Below, piece after piece: positions 1 to 9,974 of a stretch of DNA of 64,000 bases (positions are counted from its first letter, which is position 1; every line of letters begins with the position of its first letter). Source of the stretch: Pirellulales bacterium (GTDB lineage Bacteria > Planctomycetota > Planctomycetia > Pirellulales > JAEUIK01). The translations under genes and the position numbers were made by a program. The notes beneath the pieces are model-generated. The model was given only the letters and a program-made list of their open reading frames with translations. It was not told the DNA's origin and did not search any database. The DNA lies in NCBI GenBank assembly GCA_019694455.1, contig JAIBBY010000002.1, positions 124,001 through 188,000 on the forward strand. Reading direction: 5' to 3'.

Positions 1-1
1 T

Positions 2-397
2 TGCGACGTGGTGCTGGCGATCGAGCCGCTGGGGCCAGCGGAGGGGAACTTTTTGAACACGGCGGCGGCGGGGATCGAGCTGGTCGAGCGGATCGGCTCG
101 CCGCACTGCCGGTTGCATTTGGACGTGAAGGCGATGTCGAGCGAGTCGACGCCGATACCGCAGATCATTCGCGCTAGCGCTCCGTATCTGGAGCACTTTC
201 ACGCCAACGACGCCAACAAGCTGGGGCCGGGATTTGGCGAGATCGACTTTGTGCCGATTTTCGAAGCGCTCGGCGAGATCGACTATCGCGGTTGGGTGTC
301 GGTCGAGGTGTTCGACTACACTCCCGGCGTCGAACGGCTGGCGAGCGAGAGCATCGACTACATGCAAGACTGCCTAGCGCGGCTGGCCGATCGCTAA
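2..397 (+). CDS. Sugar phosphate isomerase/epimerase, TIM-barrel (5' end outside window)
   Basis: The reading frame is already open at base 2, so this is the C-terminal ~131 residues of a longer protein. The segment has the late strands of an xylose-isomerase-like TIM barrel: a [13 protein letters not shown] stretch, then [20 protein letters not shown] and a final WVSVEVFD strand. In this family the His and Glu residues of such strands bind the metal and the sugar. Substrate cannot be told from the fragment. It converges on the sulfotransferase that follows, the two stops overlapping by four bases. Family assignment is firm, function open. Confidence 0.82.
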   Translation, partial: CDVVLAIEPLGPAEGNFLNTAAAGIELVERIGSPHCRLHLDVKAMSSESTPIPQIIRASAPYLEHFHANDANKLGPGFGEIDFVPIFEALGEIDYRGWVSVEVFDYTPGVERLASESIDYMQDCLARLADR

Positions 398-1161
398 CGG
401 TAGCTCAACTCTTTCATCAGCGGCTTGGCGCGGTGTTCAAAAATGCGCCGTTCTAGCCAGCCCAGCTCCTGATACTTGTTGACGGGCCGATCTTGAATGG
501 GCTTGAACTCGGCGCTCCAGGAGTTGTTGCGCGGTTTGTGAAAATCGAGCATTTGAGAGTCGAACTCTTCGCCGAGAAAATCGCAGATGGCGCGGACTAC
601 CGGCTCTGGCTGCTTGGTCAGGTCTTCGTAGCGCAGCTCATGGTAGTGCCCTGGCGCGAGCTTGGCGCCCGATTGACGGCCAGCGCGGACGCTGTCCATC
701 CAGCGGGCGATGCTCCACTTGATGCGGCGCGGCGCCCAGGGCATGTTTTGCAGCGAGCGGACCACTTCATAGCCGTTGCGGATGATGTGAATGAACTGCG
801 CCTCGGGGTAGACCTCGGCGATGAGGTCCATGCTCAGCACGTGCGCGGGGGTTTTCTCGGCCCAGCGCGGTTTGCCCGAGTGTTTGCGCAGTCGCTCGAA
901 CAGTAGCTCCACCGAATCGCGGGCCCATTGGCACATGGCGGCGCGATCGAGCGGAAAGGGATCGCCTTCGTTCATCAACTTGCGCAAGTCGCCGTTCAGT
1001 TGCGCTTCGAAGGAGACGAACAAACCCGTTTCCCAAGTGGGGCAGAAGATGCGGGGATGGGCGTCGAGAATCGACTTCATCAAGGTGGTGCCGGAACGTG
1101 GCGATCCGACCACGAAGATGGGAGCGGTTGGCAATGCGGAAGCAGCGCTGGAGTTGGTCAT
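394..1161 (-). CDS. Sulfotransferase family protein
   Basis: This is a PAPS-dependent sulfotransferase of about 255 residues. The 5'-phosphosulfate loop GSPRSGTT lies at residues 19-26 counted from the ATG at 1161, and the [11 protein letters not shown] segment fits the 3'-phosphate site. I chose the start at 1161 because the P-loop normally sits close to the N-terminus. An in-frame ATG at 1260, one base past the stop of the upstream cyclase gene, would add 33 residues and suggest translational coupling; the open frame runs further still, to 1446, inside that gene. The protein is predicted cytoplasmic, with no signal peptide. Acceptor substrate is unknown; surface glycans are usual for this family. 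Confidence 0.85.
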   Translation of the reverse strand: MTNSSAASALPTAPIFVVGSPRSGTTLMKSILDAHPRIFCPTWETGLFVSFEAQLNGDLRKLMNEGDPFPLDRAAMCQWARDSVELLFERLRKHSGKPRWAEKTPAHVLSMDLIAEVYPEAQFIHIIRNGYEVVRSLQNMPWAPRRIKWSIARWMDSVRAGRQSGAKLAPGHYHELRYEDLTKQPEPVVRAICDFLGEEFDSQMLDFHKPRNNSWSAEFKPIQDRPVNKYQELGWLERRIFEHRAKPLMKELSYR

Positions 1162-1261
1162 CGATTGGAAAGGGTTGTGGAAATGCGAAGCGAATTCATC
1201 GCGGAGAAATGGGCCCTCGTCGGCGGGCGATCGTTGGGGATCGCCGGCCTGTGGCGCCATT

Positions 1262-2044
1262 CTAGTTGCCGGGAACCAGGGCGACAGCCCGGCACCAGCC
1301 GGCGCTGGCTTTTTGGATTTTAACGGGGAGGCAGGAGACGAAAAACCCGCGTGACCGGCCAATCTGGTCGAGATGGGCCAGCTTTTCGATCTGGCAGTAC
1401 TCGCGAGTGATGCCGGCGAAGTGGGCCGGCCAAATGCAGCGCCCATCTCCCGTTTGCTGATAGTCGGCCAGCATATTGGAGAACGGACGATCGAGGGTGT
1501 AAGCGTCGATGCCGATCACCTTGACCCCTTGTTCGACGAGCCACAGCGTGCTTTCTCGGCCGAGCCCCGGTTGGGCAAAGTAGTCGGCCGAGCCAAGTCG
1601 ACGATCGGCGCCGGTCCAGAGCAGCACAATATCGAAGGGGGATAGCGTATGCTCCGCTTCGCCGAGCGCGCGCCGGAGGTCGTCGATGGCGATTAGTTCG
1701 CCCGGCGGCTTATCGCGCAAATCGAGCCGCACGCCCGGGGCAAAGCACCACTCGAGCGGCACTTGGTCGATGGTGCGCGCCGGGCGACCCTCGGAAGTGC
1801 TGCCATAGTGATACGGCGCGTCGACGTGCGTGCCGGTATGGGTGATGGCCTGTATCTCCTCCACCGCCCAGCCTTGGCCGTTGGAATAGATGAGATCGTC
1901 GGGGCGGACGCCGAAGAACTGCCGCATCTGGTCGAGCCCTTCGCCATCGTGCTTGATGTAGCGAATGCGCGCGGGCAGCGGCTCCGAGGGCGCGGCGTCT
2001 TCGAGTGGCACGCTGAGATCGACGATCTTGAATGGGCCGAACAC
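1262..2044 (-). CDS. Cyclase family protein (kynurenine formamidase-like)
   Basis: The product has about 260 residues and the family signature HTGTHVDAPYH at residues 69-79, whose His and Asp residues bind the metal in bacterial kynurenine formamidases and related amide/ester hydrolases. The C-terminal part keeps the GIDAYTLD and WPAHFAGI segments of the fold. The open frame continues to 2221 but that would overlap the upstream gene by about 90 bases with low-quality sequence; GTG at 2044, directly before VFGPFKIVDLS, gives the normal length. No tryptophan-catabolism genes are adjacent, so the substrate is not known. Confidence 0.82.
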   Translation of the reverse strand: MFGPFKIVDLSVPLEDAAPSEPLPARIRYIKHDGEGLDQMRQFFGVRPDDLIYSNGQGWAVEEIQAITHTGTHVDAPYHYGSTSEGRPARTIDQVPLEWCFAPGVRLDLRDKPPGELIAIDDLRRALGEAEHTLSPFDIVLLWTGADRRLGSADYFAQPGLGRESTLWLVEQGVKVIGIDAYTLDRPFSNMLADYQQTGDGRCIWPAHFAGITREYCQIEKLAHLDQIGRSRGFFVSCLPVKIQKASAGWCRAVALVPGN

Positions 2045-2132
2045 GCGCGAGCGGCCTTTGTAAAGGCAGGCGTAACCGACCGAGCCGCCAGTTGCCGGGC
2101 AGCTTGGTGCGGCATAGTCCGCAAGCTCTTGG

Positions 2133-3809
2133 TCAATCGATGAAGTGGTGGTAGCGGCCCATCCAGTAGGGAAGCAGGATAAAGGCGCCGTCGTCGCGGC
2201 TGCGGCCATCGCCGCCGCCATCGAGTTCGTACGGGTCGCCGTTCCAGCGCATCACGCGGCGTTCGGCGATGGGAAGCACAAAGCGGCTGTGCTTTGCCCC
2301 GTGCCGATTCTCGGCTAGTTCGCCCAGATCATTGCGGTCGCTGTTGCGCACCGCCCATTGGGTGGTGTCGGCCGGAACCTCGCGGAACCATTCGATGCAC
2401 AGATCGCGATCGTAGCTGGCCGGCTCGAGAAACGCCTTTTCCGGGCGCTTGCTGGGATCGGCCACATGCTCTGCTTGGAGGCCGGCGGCGTAGATGAAGT
2501 TGAACAACGGGCTGCGTTCGGGGCGCTCGATCTGCCAGGAGCGCTCCAGCCCGGCCATGTACACCTTGCGCAGCTCGGGGTCGCGCTCGTACCACATCAA
2601 GGGGTAGTAGACGAGGAAGGCGAGTTCGTCGTCGCTATGGTTGATCGAATCGGGCGGCCAGATCCACTTTTGCAGCACGGTGTTAATGGCATAGCCATGC
2701 TTGTCGATCAGTTCTTGCGCCGCCTTGCGGTACTTGGCGTCGCCGGTGATGTGCTCGGCCACTTTAAGGTGCGACAGCAACTCCAACGAGTTGAGACCGC
2801 GATCGTCAATCCAATACAGATCGTGGTTAAGCTTTTCGGGCGCGAAGACGCCCCAGGTGGTCGGCTTGCCGGTGGCGCCGACGTAGTAGTAGTCGTTATC
2901 GAGGATGCGATCGGTGATGCGCCGGACAACGCCGCGGATGCGCTCGCGCTCGGCCTCGTCGGCCGCCACGTCGTAGTAAATGGCGTAGGCGAAGTAATGC
3001 CCGTCAAGCTCGTCGCTGGAGGTGTCTCCCTTCCACCACCATTTGCCATCCTTGGTGCGATGCCATTCGCCGCCATGGACGTCGGCTGGGTTGAACGAGA
3101 TGTCGCCCGGATAAAAGCTGCGCGCGACAAAGCCAGGGATGCCGGTGACCTCTTCCAGAAAGAGGAGCGCCTCAAGCGAGGCGGCGGCGTTCTTCTTGGC
3201 CTCGGGATCCTGCGTCACCGCGTAGCGCAGCGCCTCGGCGGCGACATAGATGCTGGTCCACAGGCCGTCGTTGTCGGAAGAGCCCTGCCAGATGCCGCCG
3301 TCGGGCTTGGTGGGATCGCCCGGATCGGTCGAACCGACCAAGCCATGGCGCACATGGCGGCGTTGCAGTTCCTGCTCGATGCCGGCGATCTTCTTTTCGA
3401 GAGTGGTTTCGCGGCGCGATAGTCGGACCACGCCCGCGGGCGTCTTGGCCCAAATCGCGCCGGCGGCGTCGATGGCGATGTCGACGACATGATCGTTGGG
3501 CAGCCAGCGACGCGAATGGAACAGGCGCCAGCGGGGCGCTTGCGGCGCGCGAAACATGAGCCCCCGTTTGGCGCCCACCCACAGCGCGCCGTCTGGCAGT
3601 CGCACGCCGCTGGTCACATCGGTGTAGGGGAGCGGTGGCTTGGCGTCGACCAGCCGCGCCAGATCGTTGGTCGACAGCTTTTCGCCCACGCTGGCGGGGA
3701 GAGCGGTTTCTTTGACCGGTTCGGAGACCCAGGCGAGATAGGTTTGATCGCTGACGCCTCCCAGTAGGCTCCAGGCCAATAGCAGCGAACGCATGCGCAT
3801 CTTCTCCAA
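2133..3809 (-). CDS. Secreted protein with propeller-like repeats and an all-alpha domain, function unknown
   Basis: The 558-residue product starts with a signal peptide (residues ~6-25). Residues ~60-130 contain two short beta-propeller-like repeats (LPDGALWVGAKRGLMF and IDAAGAIWAKTPAGVVRL) resembling the ligand-sensing propellers of two-component regulators. The remainder is helical, rich in Trp and Tyr, with segments such as DGLWTSIYVAAEALRYA and HDLYWIDDRGLNSLELL that recall alpha/alpha-barrel carbohydrate-active enzymes. I cannot assign a family. ATG codons at 3800 and 3794 are alternative starts. It is likely periplasmic or external and may act on a polysaccharide; that is inference. 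Confidence 0.75.
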   Translation of the reverse strand: MEKMRMRSLLLAWSLLGGVSDQTYLAWVSEPVKETALPASVGEKLSTNDLARLVDAKPPLPYTDVTSGVRLPDGALWVGAKRGLMFRAPQAPRWRLFHSRRWLPNDHVVDIAIDAAGAIWAKTPAGVVRLSRRETTLEKKIAGIEQELQRRHVRHGLVGSTDPGDPTKPDGGIWQGSSDNDGLWTSIYVAAEALRYAVTQDPEAKKNAAASLEALLFLEEVTGIPGFVARSFYPGDISFNPADVHGGEWHRTKDGKWWWKGDTSSDELDGHYFAYAIYYDVAADEAERERIRGVVRRITDRILDNDYYYVGATGKPTTWGVFAPEKLNHDLYWIDDRGLNSLELLSHLKVAEHITGDAKYRKAAQELIDKHGYAINTVLQKWIWPPDSINHSDDELAFLVYYPLMWYERDPELRKVYMAGLERSWQIERPERSPLFNFIYAAGLQAEHVADPSKRPEKAFLEPASYDRDLCIEWFREVPADTTQWAVRNSDRNDLGELAENRHGAKHSRFVLPIAERRVMRWNGDPYELDGGGDGRSRDDGAFILLPYWMGRYHHFID

Positions 3810-4023
3810 CGCGAGGTGTGTGCTTATCGGTGATGGCCGCCTGGGACGCGTGTCGTGTCGGCGGCGGTTCCAATATTCTTTAGACGCGAAGATACCCCAC
3901 CGTGCGGCGTCTCACTACCGGCGCGGCCCAGAATCGCTGAAATCAGCGGAATTCCGATTGTTTGCCGGCGCCGATTCTTGAACAATGTGGCGGTTTCCGA
4001 ACCTTACTGGCGCCAACCGTTTC

Positions 4024-4911
4024 ATGATCGCGTACAACCCAAAAGATTGGAGCTCGCACCTATTCGACATTCGTGGGTCGATGGTGCAAGAGATTTTTGG
4101 CCGTGTGGTGGTCAGTGTGATTTGGGCCACTATCGTCATGCTGGCCTACGAGTGGGGATGTACTTGGTTGGCCGTGCAGCCAACCATGCACACCATTATG
4201 GCGACCGCGTTGGGTTTGTTGCTGGTGATGCGCACCAATTCGTCGTACGACCGATTTTGGGAGGGGCGGCGAATGTGGGGCGCCATCGTCAACGAAACCC
4301 GCAATTTGGGGCGTGGCTGCGCGGTGTTCCTGCCACAAGATCGACAATTGGCCGCTCGGGCGATCGATTGGACAGTCGCCTTTTCCTATGCCTCGATGCA
4401 CAGCCTGCGAGGCGAACGGCAGATTGGCCCCGTGGCTTCACGATTGCCGGTGGAAGAAGTGACCCAGGTGCTCGACGCCAATCATGTGCCGTTGGCGGTG
4501 GCCATCAAGATCAGCGAGACGCTGCGGACGGCGCGCGATCGCGGTTATATCAGCGATTATCTCTTGGCGATGATCGACCAGAACACGCAGCTTTTGATGG
4601 ATTACATCGGCGCCTGCGAGCGCATTCATCGCACTCCGCTGCCGTTTGCTTATATGGTGCATCTGCGACGGGCGCTATTGATCTTCTGTTACACGTTGCC
4701 GTTTGCGCTGGTGCAGACCTTTGAGTGGGCGACGGTCGTGGTCTGCTTCCTCGTCAGCTACGTGTTTTTAGGAATTGAGGAAATCGGCGTGGAGATTGAA
4801 GATCCGTTTGGCTGCGATGCCAATGACTTGCCGCTGGAGCAATTTTGCGCCACGGTGGAGCGCGGGTTGCAAGACCTGATTGCGCCGACGGCCGCTAGCG
4901 AATCTCACTAG
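4024..4911 (+). CDS. Bestrophin-family anion channel-like membrane protein
   Basis: The product has 295 residues and four hydrophobic segments. It carries the bacterial bestrophin (UPF0187) hallmarks: an RTNSSYDRFWEGRR segment after the second helix and the C-terminal GIEEIGVEIEDPFG box followed by DANDLPLE. Bestrophins form pentameric chloride or cation channels in the inner membrane. I chose the ATG at 4024 because family members begin a few residues before a motif like FDIRGSM; an in-frame ATG at 3985 would add 13 residues. Neither start has a clear ribosome-binding site. Confidence 0.9.
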   Translation: MIAYNPKDWSSHLFDIRGSMVQEIFGRVVVSVIWATIVMLAYEWGCTWLAVQPTMHTIMATALGLLLVMRTNSSYDRFWEGRRMWGAIVNETRNLGRGCAVFLPQDRQLAARAIDWTVAFSYASMHSLRGERQIGPVASRLPVEEVTQVLDANHVPLAVAIKISETLRTARDRGYISDYLLAMIDQNTQLLMDYIGACERIHRTPLPFAYMVHLRRALLIFCYTLPFALVQTFEWATVVVCFLVSYVFLGIEEIGVEIEDPFGCDANDLPLEQFCATVERGLQDLIAPTAASESH

Positions 4912-4985
4912 CCTGCCTCAGGATGCTGGAATCGTCAGTACAACGCTTGCGCGCACTGATTGCAGGGGCCGAAGGGAGGGCGCCG

Positions 4986-6332
4986 ATGGCCAGGCACCGC
5001 GTGGTGATCGTGGGGGGCGGGTTTGGTGGATTGCGGGCAGCCAAGCGGTTGGGCGGCAGCGCCGTCGATGTGACGCTGCTCGATCGAGAGAACTATCACC
5101 TATTTCAGCCGCTGCTATATCAGGTGGCGACGGGCGGTTTGTCGCCCGCCAACATCGCCACACCGCTGCGGGCGATCGTCAAGCGGCATGCCAATATCCG
5201 CGTCCTGCTGGCCGAGGTGGTCGATCTGGACCCAGCCCGGCGGTGTGTCATTACCCGCGATGGCGAGGTTCCTTACGACACCCTGATCGTGGCCGCTGGC
5301 GCGCGTTCGTTCTATTTTGGGCACGACGACTGGGAACGCGTGGCGCCGGGGCTCAAGTCGGTCGAAGACGCCACGCTCATGCGCCGACGGATCTTGCTGG
5401 CGTTTGAGGCCGCGGAACAAGAGTCGCAGCCCGAGCGCTGCCGAGCCTGGCTGACCTTTGTGTTGGTGGGGGGCGGCCCCACGGGGGTGGAGTTGGCGGG
5501 CGCGATCGCCGAACTGTGCCATCACACTTTGGCGCGTGATTTTCGCAAAATCGACACGCGGTCAGCGCGCGTGCTGTTGATCGAAGCCAACTCGCGGGTG
5601 TTGTCGAACTATCCCGAGTCGTTGTCGATCGCGGCCGAACAGTCGCTGGCTCGCTTGGGCGCAACGGTCTGGACCGACGCGCGCGTGGAGGCGATTACCG
5701 CAGACGCGGTGACGGTGCGATTTGAAGATCGCCTGGAGGTGGCGCCGGCGCGGACGGTGTTCTTCACCGCCGGCGTGGCCGCGTCTCGGTTGGGCAAGGT
5801 ATTGGCTGAGCGACTGGGAGCGAGTGTTGATCGCGGTGGGCGCGTGATCGTCGAGCCCGACTTGAGCGTCGCGGGGCACCCCGAGGTGTTGGTGATCGGC
5901 GACCTGGCGAACTTTCAACATGGCGGCTTGAAGAGCCCACTGCCGGGCGTGGCGCCGGTGGCGATGCAAGAGGGCGCGTATGCCGCGCGCTTGATCTTGG
6001 CCCGGCTCCACGGCGAAAACTTGCCCGCGTTCGTCTACAAGAATCGCGGCGAGTTGGCGACGATTGGCCGCGGGGCGGCGGTGGCGGATGTGAGGGGCTG
6101 GCGCTTTAGCGGCTACTTTGCCTGGCTGATGTGGCTCTTCATCCACTTGTTCAACATTGTGCAGTTTCAGAACCGTTTGCTGGTGCTTTTGCAGTGGGGC
6201 TGGAGTTACGCCACGCGCAACCGTTCGGCGCGGCTCATCACCGGACCGAGCCCGTTTCCGTTGTCGCGGCAATGCGAGCTATCGGACGCGCAGGCGCGCG
6301 AGGCTGCGTCAACCGCGGACGGAGCAAGTTAG
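4986..6332 (+). CDS. NAD(P)/FAD-dependent oxidoreductase, type II NADH dehydrogenase (NDH-2) type
   Basis: The 448-residue flavoprotein begins with the FAD-binding GGGFGG motif at residues 10-15. The second nucleotide-binding motif VLVGGGPTGVELAG lies near residue 160. The C-terminal segment has an amphipathic membrane anchor (YFAWLMWLFIHLFNIV) typical of non-proton-pumping NDH-2, which passes electrons from NADH to quinone. Start at 4986 is supported by a GGAGGG ribosome-binding site five bases upstream; the frame is open from 4923 but without such a site. It follows the bestrophin-like gene on the same strand with a gap of 74 bases. Confidence 0.9.
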   Translation: MARHRVVIVGGGFGGLRAAKRLGGSAVDVTLLDRENYHLFQPLLYQVATGGLSPANIATPLRAIVKRHANIRVLLAEVVDLDPARRCVITRDGEVPYDTLIVAAGARSFYFGHDDWERVAPGLKSVEDATLMRRRILLAFEAAEQESQPERCRAWLTFVLVGGGPTGVELAGAIAELCHHTLARDFRKIDTRSARVLLIEANSRVLSNYPESLSIAAEQSLARLGATVWTDARVEAITADAVTVRFEDRLEVAPARTVFFTAGVAASRLGKVLAERLGASVDRGGRVIVEPDLSVAGHPEVLVIGDLANFQHGGLKSPLPGVAPVAMQEGAYAARLILARLHGENLPAFVYKNRGELATIGRGAAVADVRGWRFSGYFAWLMWLFIHLFNIVQFQNRLLVLLQWGWSYATRNRSARLITGPSPFPLSRQCELSDAQAREAASTADGAS

Positions 6333-6342
6333 TCGTCGCTGG

Positions 6343-9300
6343 TCAGGCGGAGCGGCGCTGTTCGGCCGGCAGCACGTCGCGACCGCGCAGTTGAATTTCG
6401 CATGGCCGCTGTGCGATGCGGATGCCCGCTGATTGAAAGCTGCGCGTGATGGTTTCGAGCAGTTCGTGTCGCGTGCGCGAGCCGAGCGACAGATGGGGCA
6501 GAAAGGCGGCGAACTGAAATCGCAAGGCGTCGTCGCGATAACCTTCCATATACGCAGAAGGCGCTGGCTCCTCCATGACGTTGGGATGGTCGTACGCGGC
6601 CTTGAGAATCAGCCGCTGGGCGAGCGAGATATCGGTGCCGTACTCCAGATCAAAGATCAGCGAGACGCGCACCACGTCGTCGGACAAGGTCCAGTTGACG
6701 ACCTGGCCGGTGATGAATTCCTTGTTGGGGACAATCAGCTCCTTGCGGTCGCCATCGACAATGGTGGTGGCGCGCATGCGGATGCGGGAGACGGCCCCGC
6801 TGGTGCCCCCCACGGTGATCGTGTCGCCGACGCGAATCGGACGCTCGAACAAGATGATCAGGCCGGAAATAAAATTGCCGAAGATTTCTTGCAGCCCAAA
6901 GCCCAGACCCACGGAGATGGCCGCCACCAGCCATTGCACCTGGCCCCACTGGAGCCCCATCTGGCGCGAGGTCCAAGTGGCGCCGATGATCACGATGACA
7001 TAACGGCTAATCGTGGTGATCGCGTAGCCGCTGCCCGGTTGCAGCGGCAGCTTTTGCAGCACGCTAATCTCCAACAGACCGGGGATGTTGCGTGCGGCCA
7101 GAAAGGTCATCATGCCGACCAGCAGACCGCCGAGCAACGAGCCGAGGGTGATGGCGTTGTCGGTCTCGCGCCCCCAGAGCACGTATTGATGCAGTTGTTC
7201 GAGGGCGGGAAGCACATCGACCCACACCGCGCACATGCCGATCATGCCGCCGCAAATGACAGCGCTTTGCAACAGATGACGAGTTTGCGTGCTGACCACG
7301 GCCAGGTCGAGCCGCGCGCTGTCCGTGGCGCTATCGGCGGCGGCCGTGGCGTCGCGATTCTCAGTCAGGGCGGCGCGGCGCTGTCGCGCCTGCTCGATCG
7401 CCAGCCGGCGGCGGACGATCACCAACAGCCGCAACAGCATGGCGTGGGTGAGCAGCAGTCCCAGCAATAATTCGATGGTGCTTTCGAGCCGCCAGGCAAG
7501 CTGCATGGCTGTGTAATAGAAGCCGGCCAGCGCCAGGCCCGCCAGCGCGAGGGGCGCGCCCACCGAAACCGGAAACCAGAGCCAGCGCAACCGGTCGAGC
7601 CATTGGCCTTGATAGCGAGCGAGCGTTTCTTCGAGCACGCCGCCGCTTGGTTTGAGCACCTGCCAGATGAACCGCGACACCGCGAACATCACCAGCACAA
7701 AGGCCGAACGTCCGAGCGCATTGCTCCAATCGTCGTTGTCCTGGCCGTACATCATGGCGGTGACCAGCACGGGCGTCAGCGTGAGCAAGATAAGTTGACG
7801 CAGGCTGCGGCGCAACAGCGCGATGCTATGCCGGGGCCAGTCGAAGTGGGCGTCGGCCAGCCCGAGCGGCCGGCAGACCTGGCGCAATAGCTCCAAAGGC
7901 AGATAGACCACCACGGTGATCAGCAGCCCCCAGCCCAGCGCCCCGGCCAGCGAGTGCGAACCGGCAACGATGAGCCGCCAGGCGAGAAAACTGACGACCA
8001 GCGGCCAGACCAGCGCGACCAGCACGGTGCAAGCGGCGGCGACGGCAGTGGGCCGAAAGGTGTCGGTGTGTCCGCGCGCGGCGATCGATCCCATCTCGTG
8101 GATGCGGGCGCGCAGGCGGCGCCGGGTGCTGAACAGCGCCACGCCGCCAGCCAGAGCAACGAGATACAACAGCGGCAAGCGCGCCGCGTCGAACAACAAA
8201 GTCTGGCCAGTGGCGATCCAATGGTTGGGATCGACGAGCCAGCGGCCCGCGGCCAGCAAGTCGGCCCGGCTGCGCAGATCGAGCGGCGCCGTGCTGCGCA
8301 CCCACAGCACGCGCTCGGCGATATATTCGCGATACAGGGCGGTGTCGCGCAGATTGCGCTCGCAGTCGGCCTTGAGCTTAATCAGCCGAGTGCTGTACTC
8401 GAGATAGCTTTGCACCAAGGCGTCGAGGTTCTCGCGCTTGGTTTCCAGATGTTGGCGCAGGGCGGTGCGCAGCACCGCGGGATGCTCATCCGGATCGCCG
8501 AGCAGACGTTCGACCTCTCGCTCGGGATCGGCCAGATTGGAGCGCTCGCCAAGAAACTCGAGATAAGCCAATTGCGCTTCGCCCAGCTCGCTGGTGATCG
8601 CCTGAATGGCGCTGCGCAAGCGTTCTTCGTTGGGCAGCATCTTGATGTGTTTGTGGAGCAGCACGCCGCGATTGGCCACATCGGACCATTGGTCCTTTTC
8701 GCGCAGATTAGCGAACGGCTTGAGCGCCATCTCAGACGCCAGCCATTCGGCTTCGAAGTGCCGGCTCTTGGCGGTCAACTCGCTGGCCAGGGACTTGCGG
8801 CGATCGGCAAGCTGCGCGTTGCGCGCGGCGACCGCGCGGACGCTGGGATGAGCGCCCGCGGCGTCGACCAGCGCGGCCTCGGCCTGACGCGCCGAGCGTT
8901 CGGCTTCTTCCTGCCGGCGACGATCGACCAGTTGCCGCAGTTGCTTGAGCGACTTCTCCTCGCGCGATTGGTCGCGCGCCGCCTGATCGCGTTCGAGCGG
9001 CAAGAGTTCCGCCGTGGCGCCGTCGGCCAACGCCTCTTTTTGCAACGATTCGACTTCGGCGCGGCGGGCTAGCTTTTCGGCCAACAGCGCCGCGCGATCC
9101 ATAGCCTTCAGGTCGCCAAGATTTTCAGGCGGCGCGTCGCCGAGCAGTTTTTCCAACTCCGCTACACGACCCATCGCGACGGTGGTCAGCTTGGGAATTT
9201 CAATTCGGCGCGCGACGCGGCGGCGGATCTCGCCATCGTGCTGGCCGAGTCGTTCTCCCAGAGCGACTAGCGCCGCCTGCTTGGCGGTCATGTCCTGTTC

Positions 9301-9738
9301 AAGCTGCGCTAGTGAGCGGCTGGCGTCGGGGGGCGTCGGCTCCTCGGGCGCCGCCGCCAGTTGCGCCTTGAGTTTTTGCACCGATTGAGGCGCGTCCGCC
9401 GCCTCTTTGTCCAACTGCGCGGAGCGGGCGACCGAGCGATCGCCGGTCTCCAGCCAGGTCAACACTTCGCGCCGGCGGTCTTGCCATTTGGTCTTGTCGG
9501 CATCGACCAGCGCCGCAGGCGGATCGGTGGCCGCGGCAAGCAGATTCTGCAGTTCGGCGCCAGCGGCGTCGTCGAACTTGCGCAGCGCATCGGAAACCAT
9601 TGGCGCCGCCGCTGGTTTGACAGTCGCGTTGGCATCTTGCCCGTGAGCAAGGTCTATCCACTGAGCGCAAACCACCGCGATCGCGCAGCTCACCCAAGTA
9701 GCGCGAATTGGCCGAAATAAGATCGTTGGCTTTCGCAC
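6343..9738 (-). CDS. Large MscS-family mechanosensitive channel (MscK/KefA-like)
   Basis: The product has about 1131 residues. A signal peptide is followed by a long periplasmic coiled-coil domain rich in Ala, Glu and Arg (to about residue 520), then roughly eleven membrane segments. The C-terminal MscS core contains the pore-lining helix and LQEIFGNFISGLIILFERP, then VGDTITVGG of the beta domain. Such channels release solutes on hypo-osmotic shock. The GTG at 9738 is the chosen start because AAGGAG stands seven bases upstream; the open frame continues to an ATG at 9798 without a site. It converges on the NDH-2-type gene. Confidence 0.9.
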   Translation of the reverse strand: MRKPTILFRPIRATWVSCAIAVVCAQWIDLAHGQDANATVKPAAAPMVSDALRKFDDAAGAELQNLLAAATDPPAALVDADKTKWQDRRREVLTWLETGDRSVARSAQLDKEAADAPQSVQKLKAQLAAAPEEPTPPDASRSLAQLEQDMTAKQAALVALGERLGQHDGEIRRRVARRIEIPKLTTVAMGRVAELEKLLGDAPPENLGDLKAMDRAALLAEKLARRAEVESLQKEALADGATAELLPLERDQAARDQSREEKSLKQLRQLVDRRRQEEAERSARQAEAALVDAAGAHPSVRAVAARNAQLADRRKSLASELTAKSRHFEAEWLASEMALKPFANLREKDQWSDVANRGVLLHKHIKMLPNEERLRSAIQAITSELGEAQLAYLEFLGERSNLADPEREVERLLGDPDEHPAVLRTALRQHLETKRENLDALVQSYLEYSTRLIKLKADCERNLRDTALYREYIAERVLWVRSTAPLDLRSRADLLAAGRWLVDPNHWIATGQTLLFDAARLPLLYLVALAGGVALFSTRRRLRARIHEMGSIAARGHTDTFRPTAVAAACTVLVALVWPLVVSFLAWRLIVAGSHSLAGALGWGLLITVVVYLPLELLRQVCRPLGLADAHFDWPRHSIALLRRSLRQLILLTLTPVLVTAMMYGQDNDDWSNALGRSAFVLVMFAVSRFIWQVLKPSGGVLEETLARYQGQWLDRLRWLWFPVSVGAPLALAGLALAGFYYTAMQLAWRLESTIELLLGLLLTHAMLLRLLVIVRRRLAIEQARQRRAALTENRDATAAADSATDSARLDLAVVSTQTRHLLQSAVICGGMIGMCAVWVDVLPALEQLHQYVLWGRETDNAITLGSLLGGLLVGMMTFLAARNIPGLLEISVLQKLPLQPGSGYAITTISRYVIVIIGATWTSRQMGLQWGQVQWLVAAISVGLGFGLQEIFGNFISGLIILFERPIRVGDTITVGGTSGAVSRIRMRATTIVDGDRKELIVPNKEFITGQVVNWTLSDDVVRVSLIFDLEYGTDISLAQRLILKAAYDHPNVMEEPAPSAYMEGYRDDALRFQFAAFLPHLSLGSRTRHELLETITRSFQSAGIRIAQRPCEIQLRGRDVLPAEQRRSA

Positions 9739-9974
9739 GTGGCAACTCCTTGCCGTGATGTCGGTTGTGGCCGCTGGCGGCAGCGTCCTGCGCCGCATGA
9801 GATGGTTTACCGGGGGGTGAGAGAGTAGCGATCAACGCCCGGCGGGTCGAGCGGAGTTCGTTGCTCAAACATCGCGCAAGGCGACCTTCCGCCGGTGGCT
9901 CCGGCGACGGTATAGTCCGCCAGCGGGGATCGCGAGGAACGTCCTTCACGGCACTACGGAATGGAGGCTGTTCG

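Noticed and set aside
2358-3422. 354-residue open frame on the plus strand
   Set aside because: Antisense to the secreted protein gene, no recognisable domain.
7954-9072. 372-residue open frame on the plus strand
   Set aside because: Antisense to the coiled-coil part of the MscS-type channel; composition is the shadow of that gene, no motif and no ribosome-binding site.
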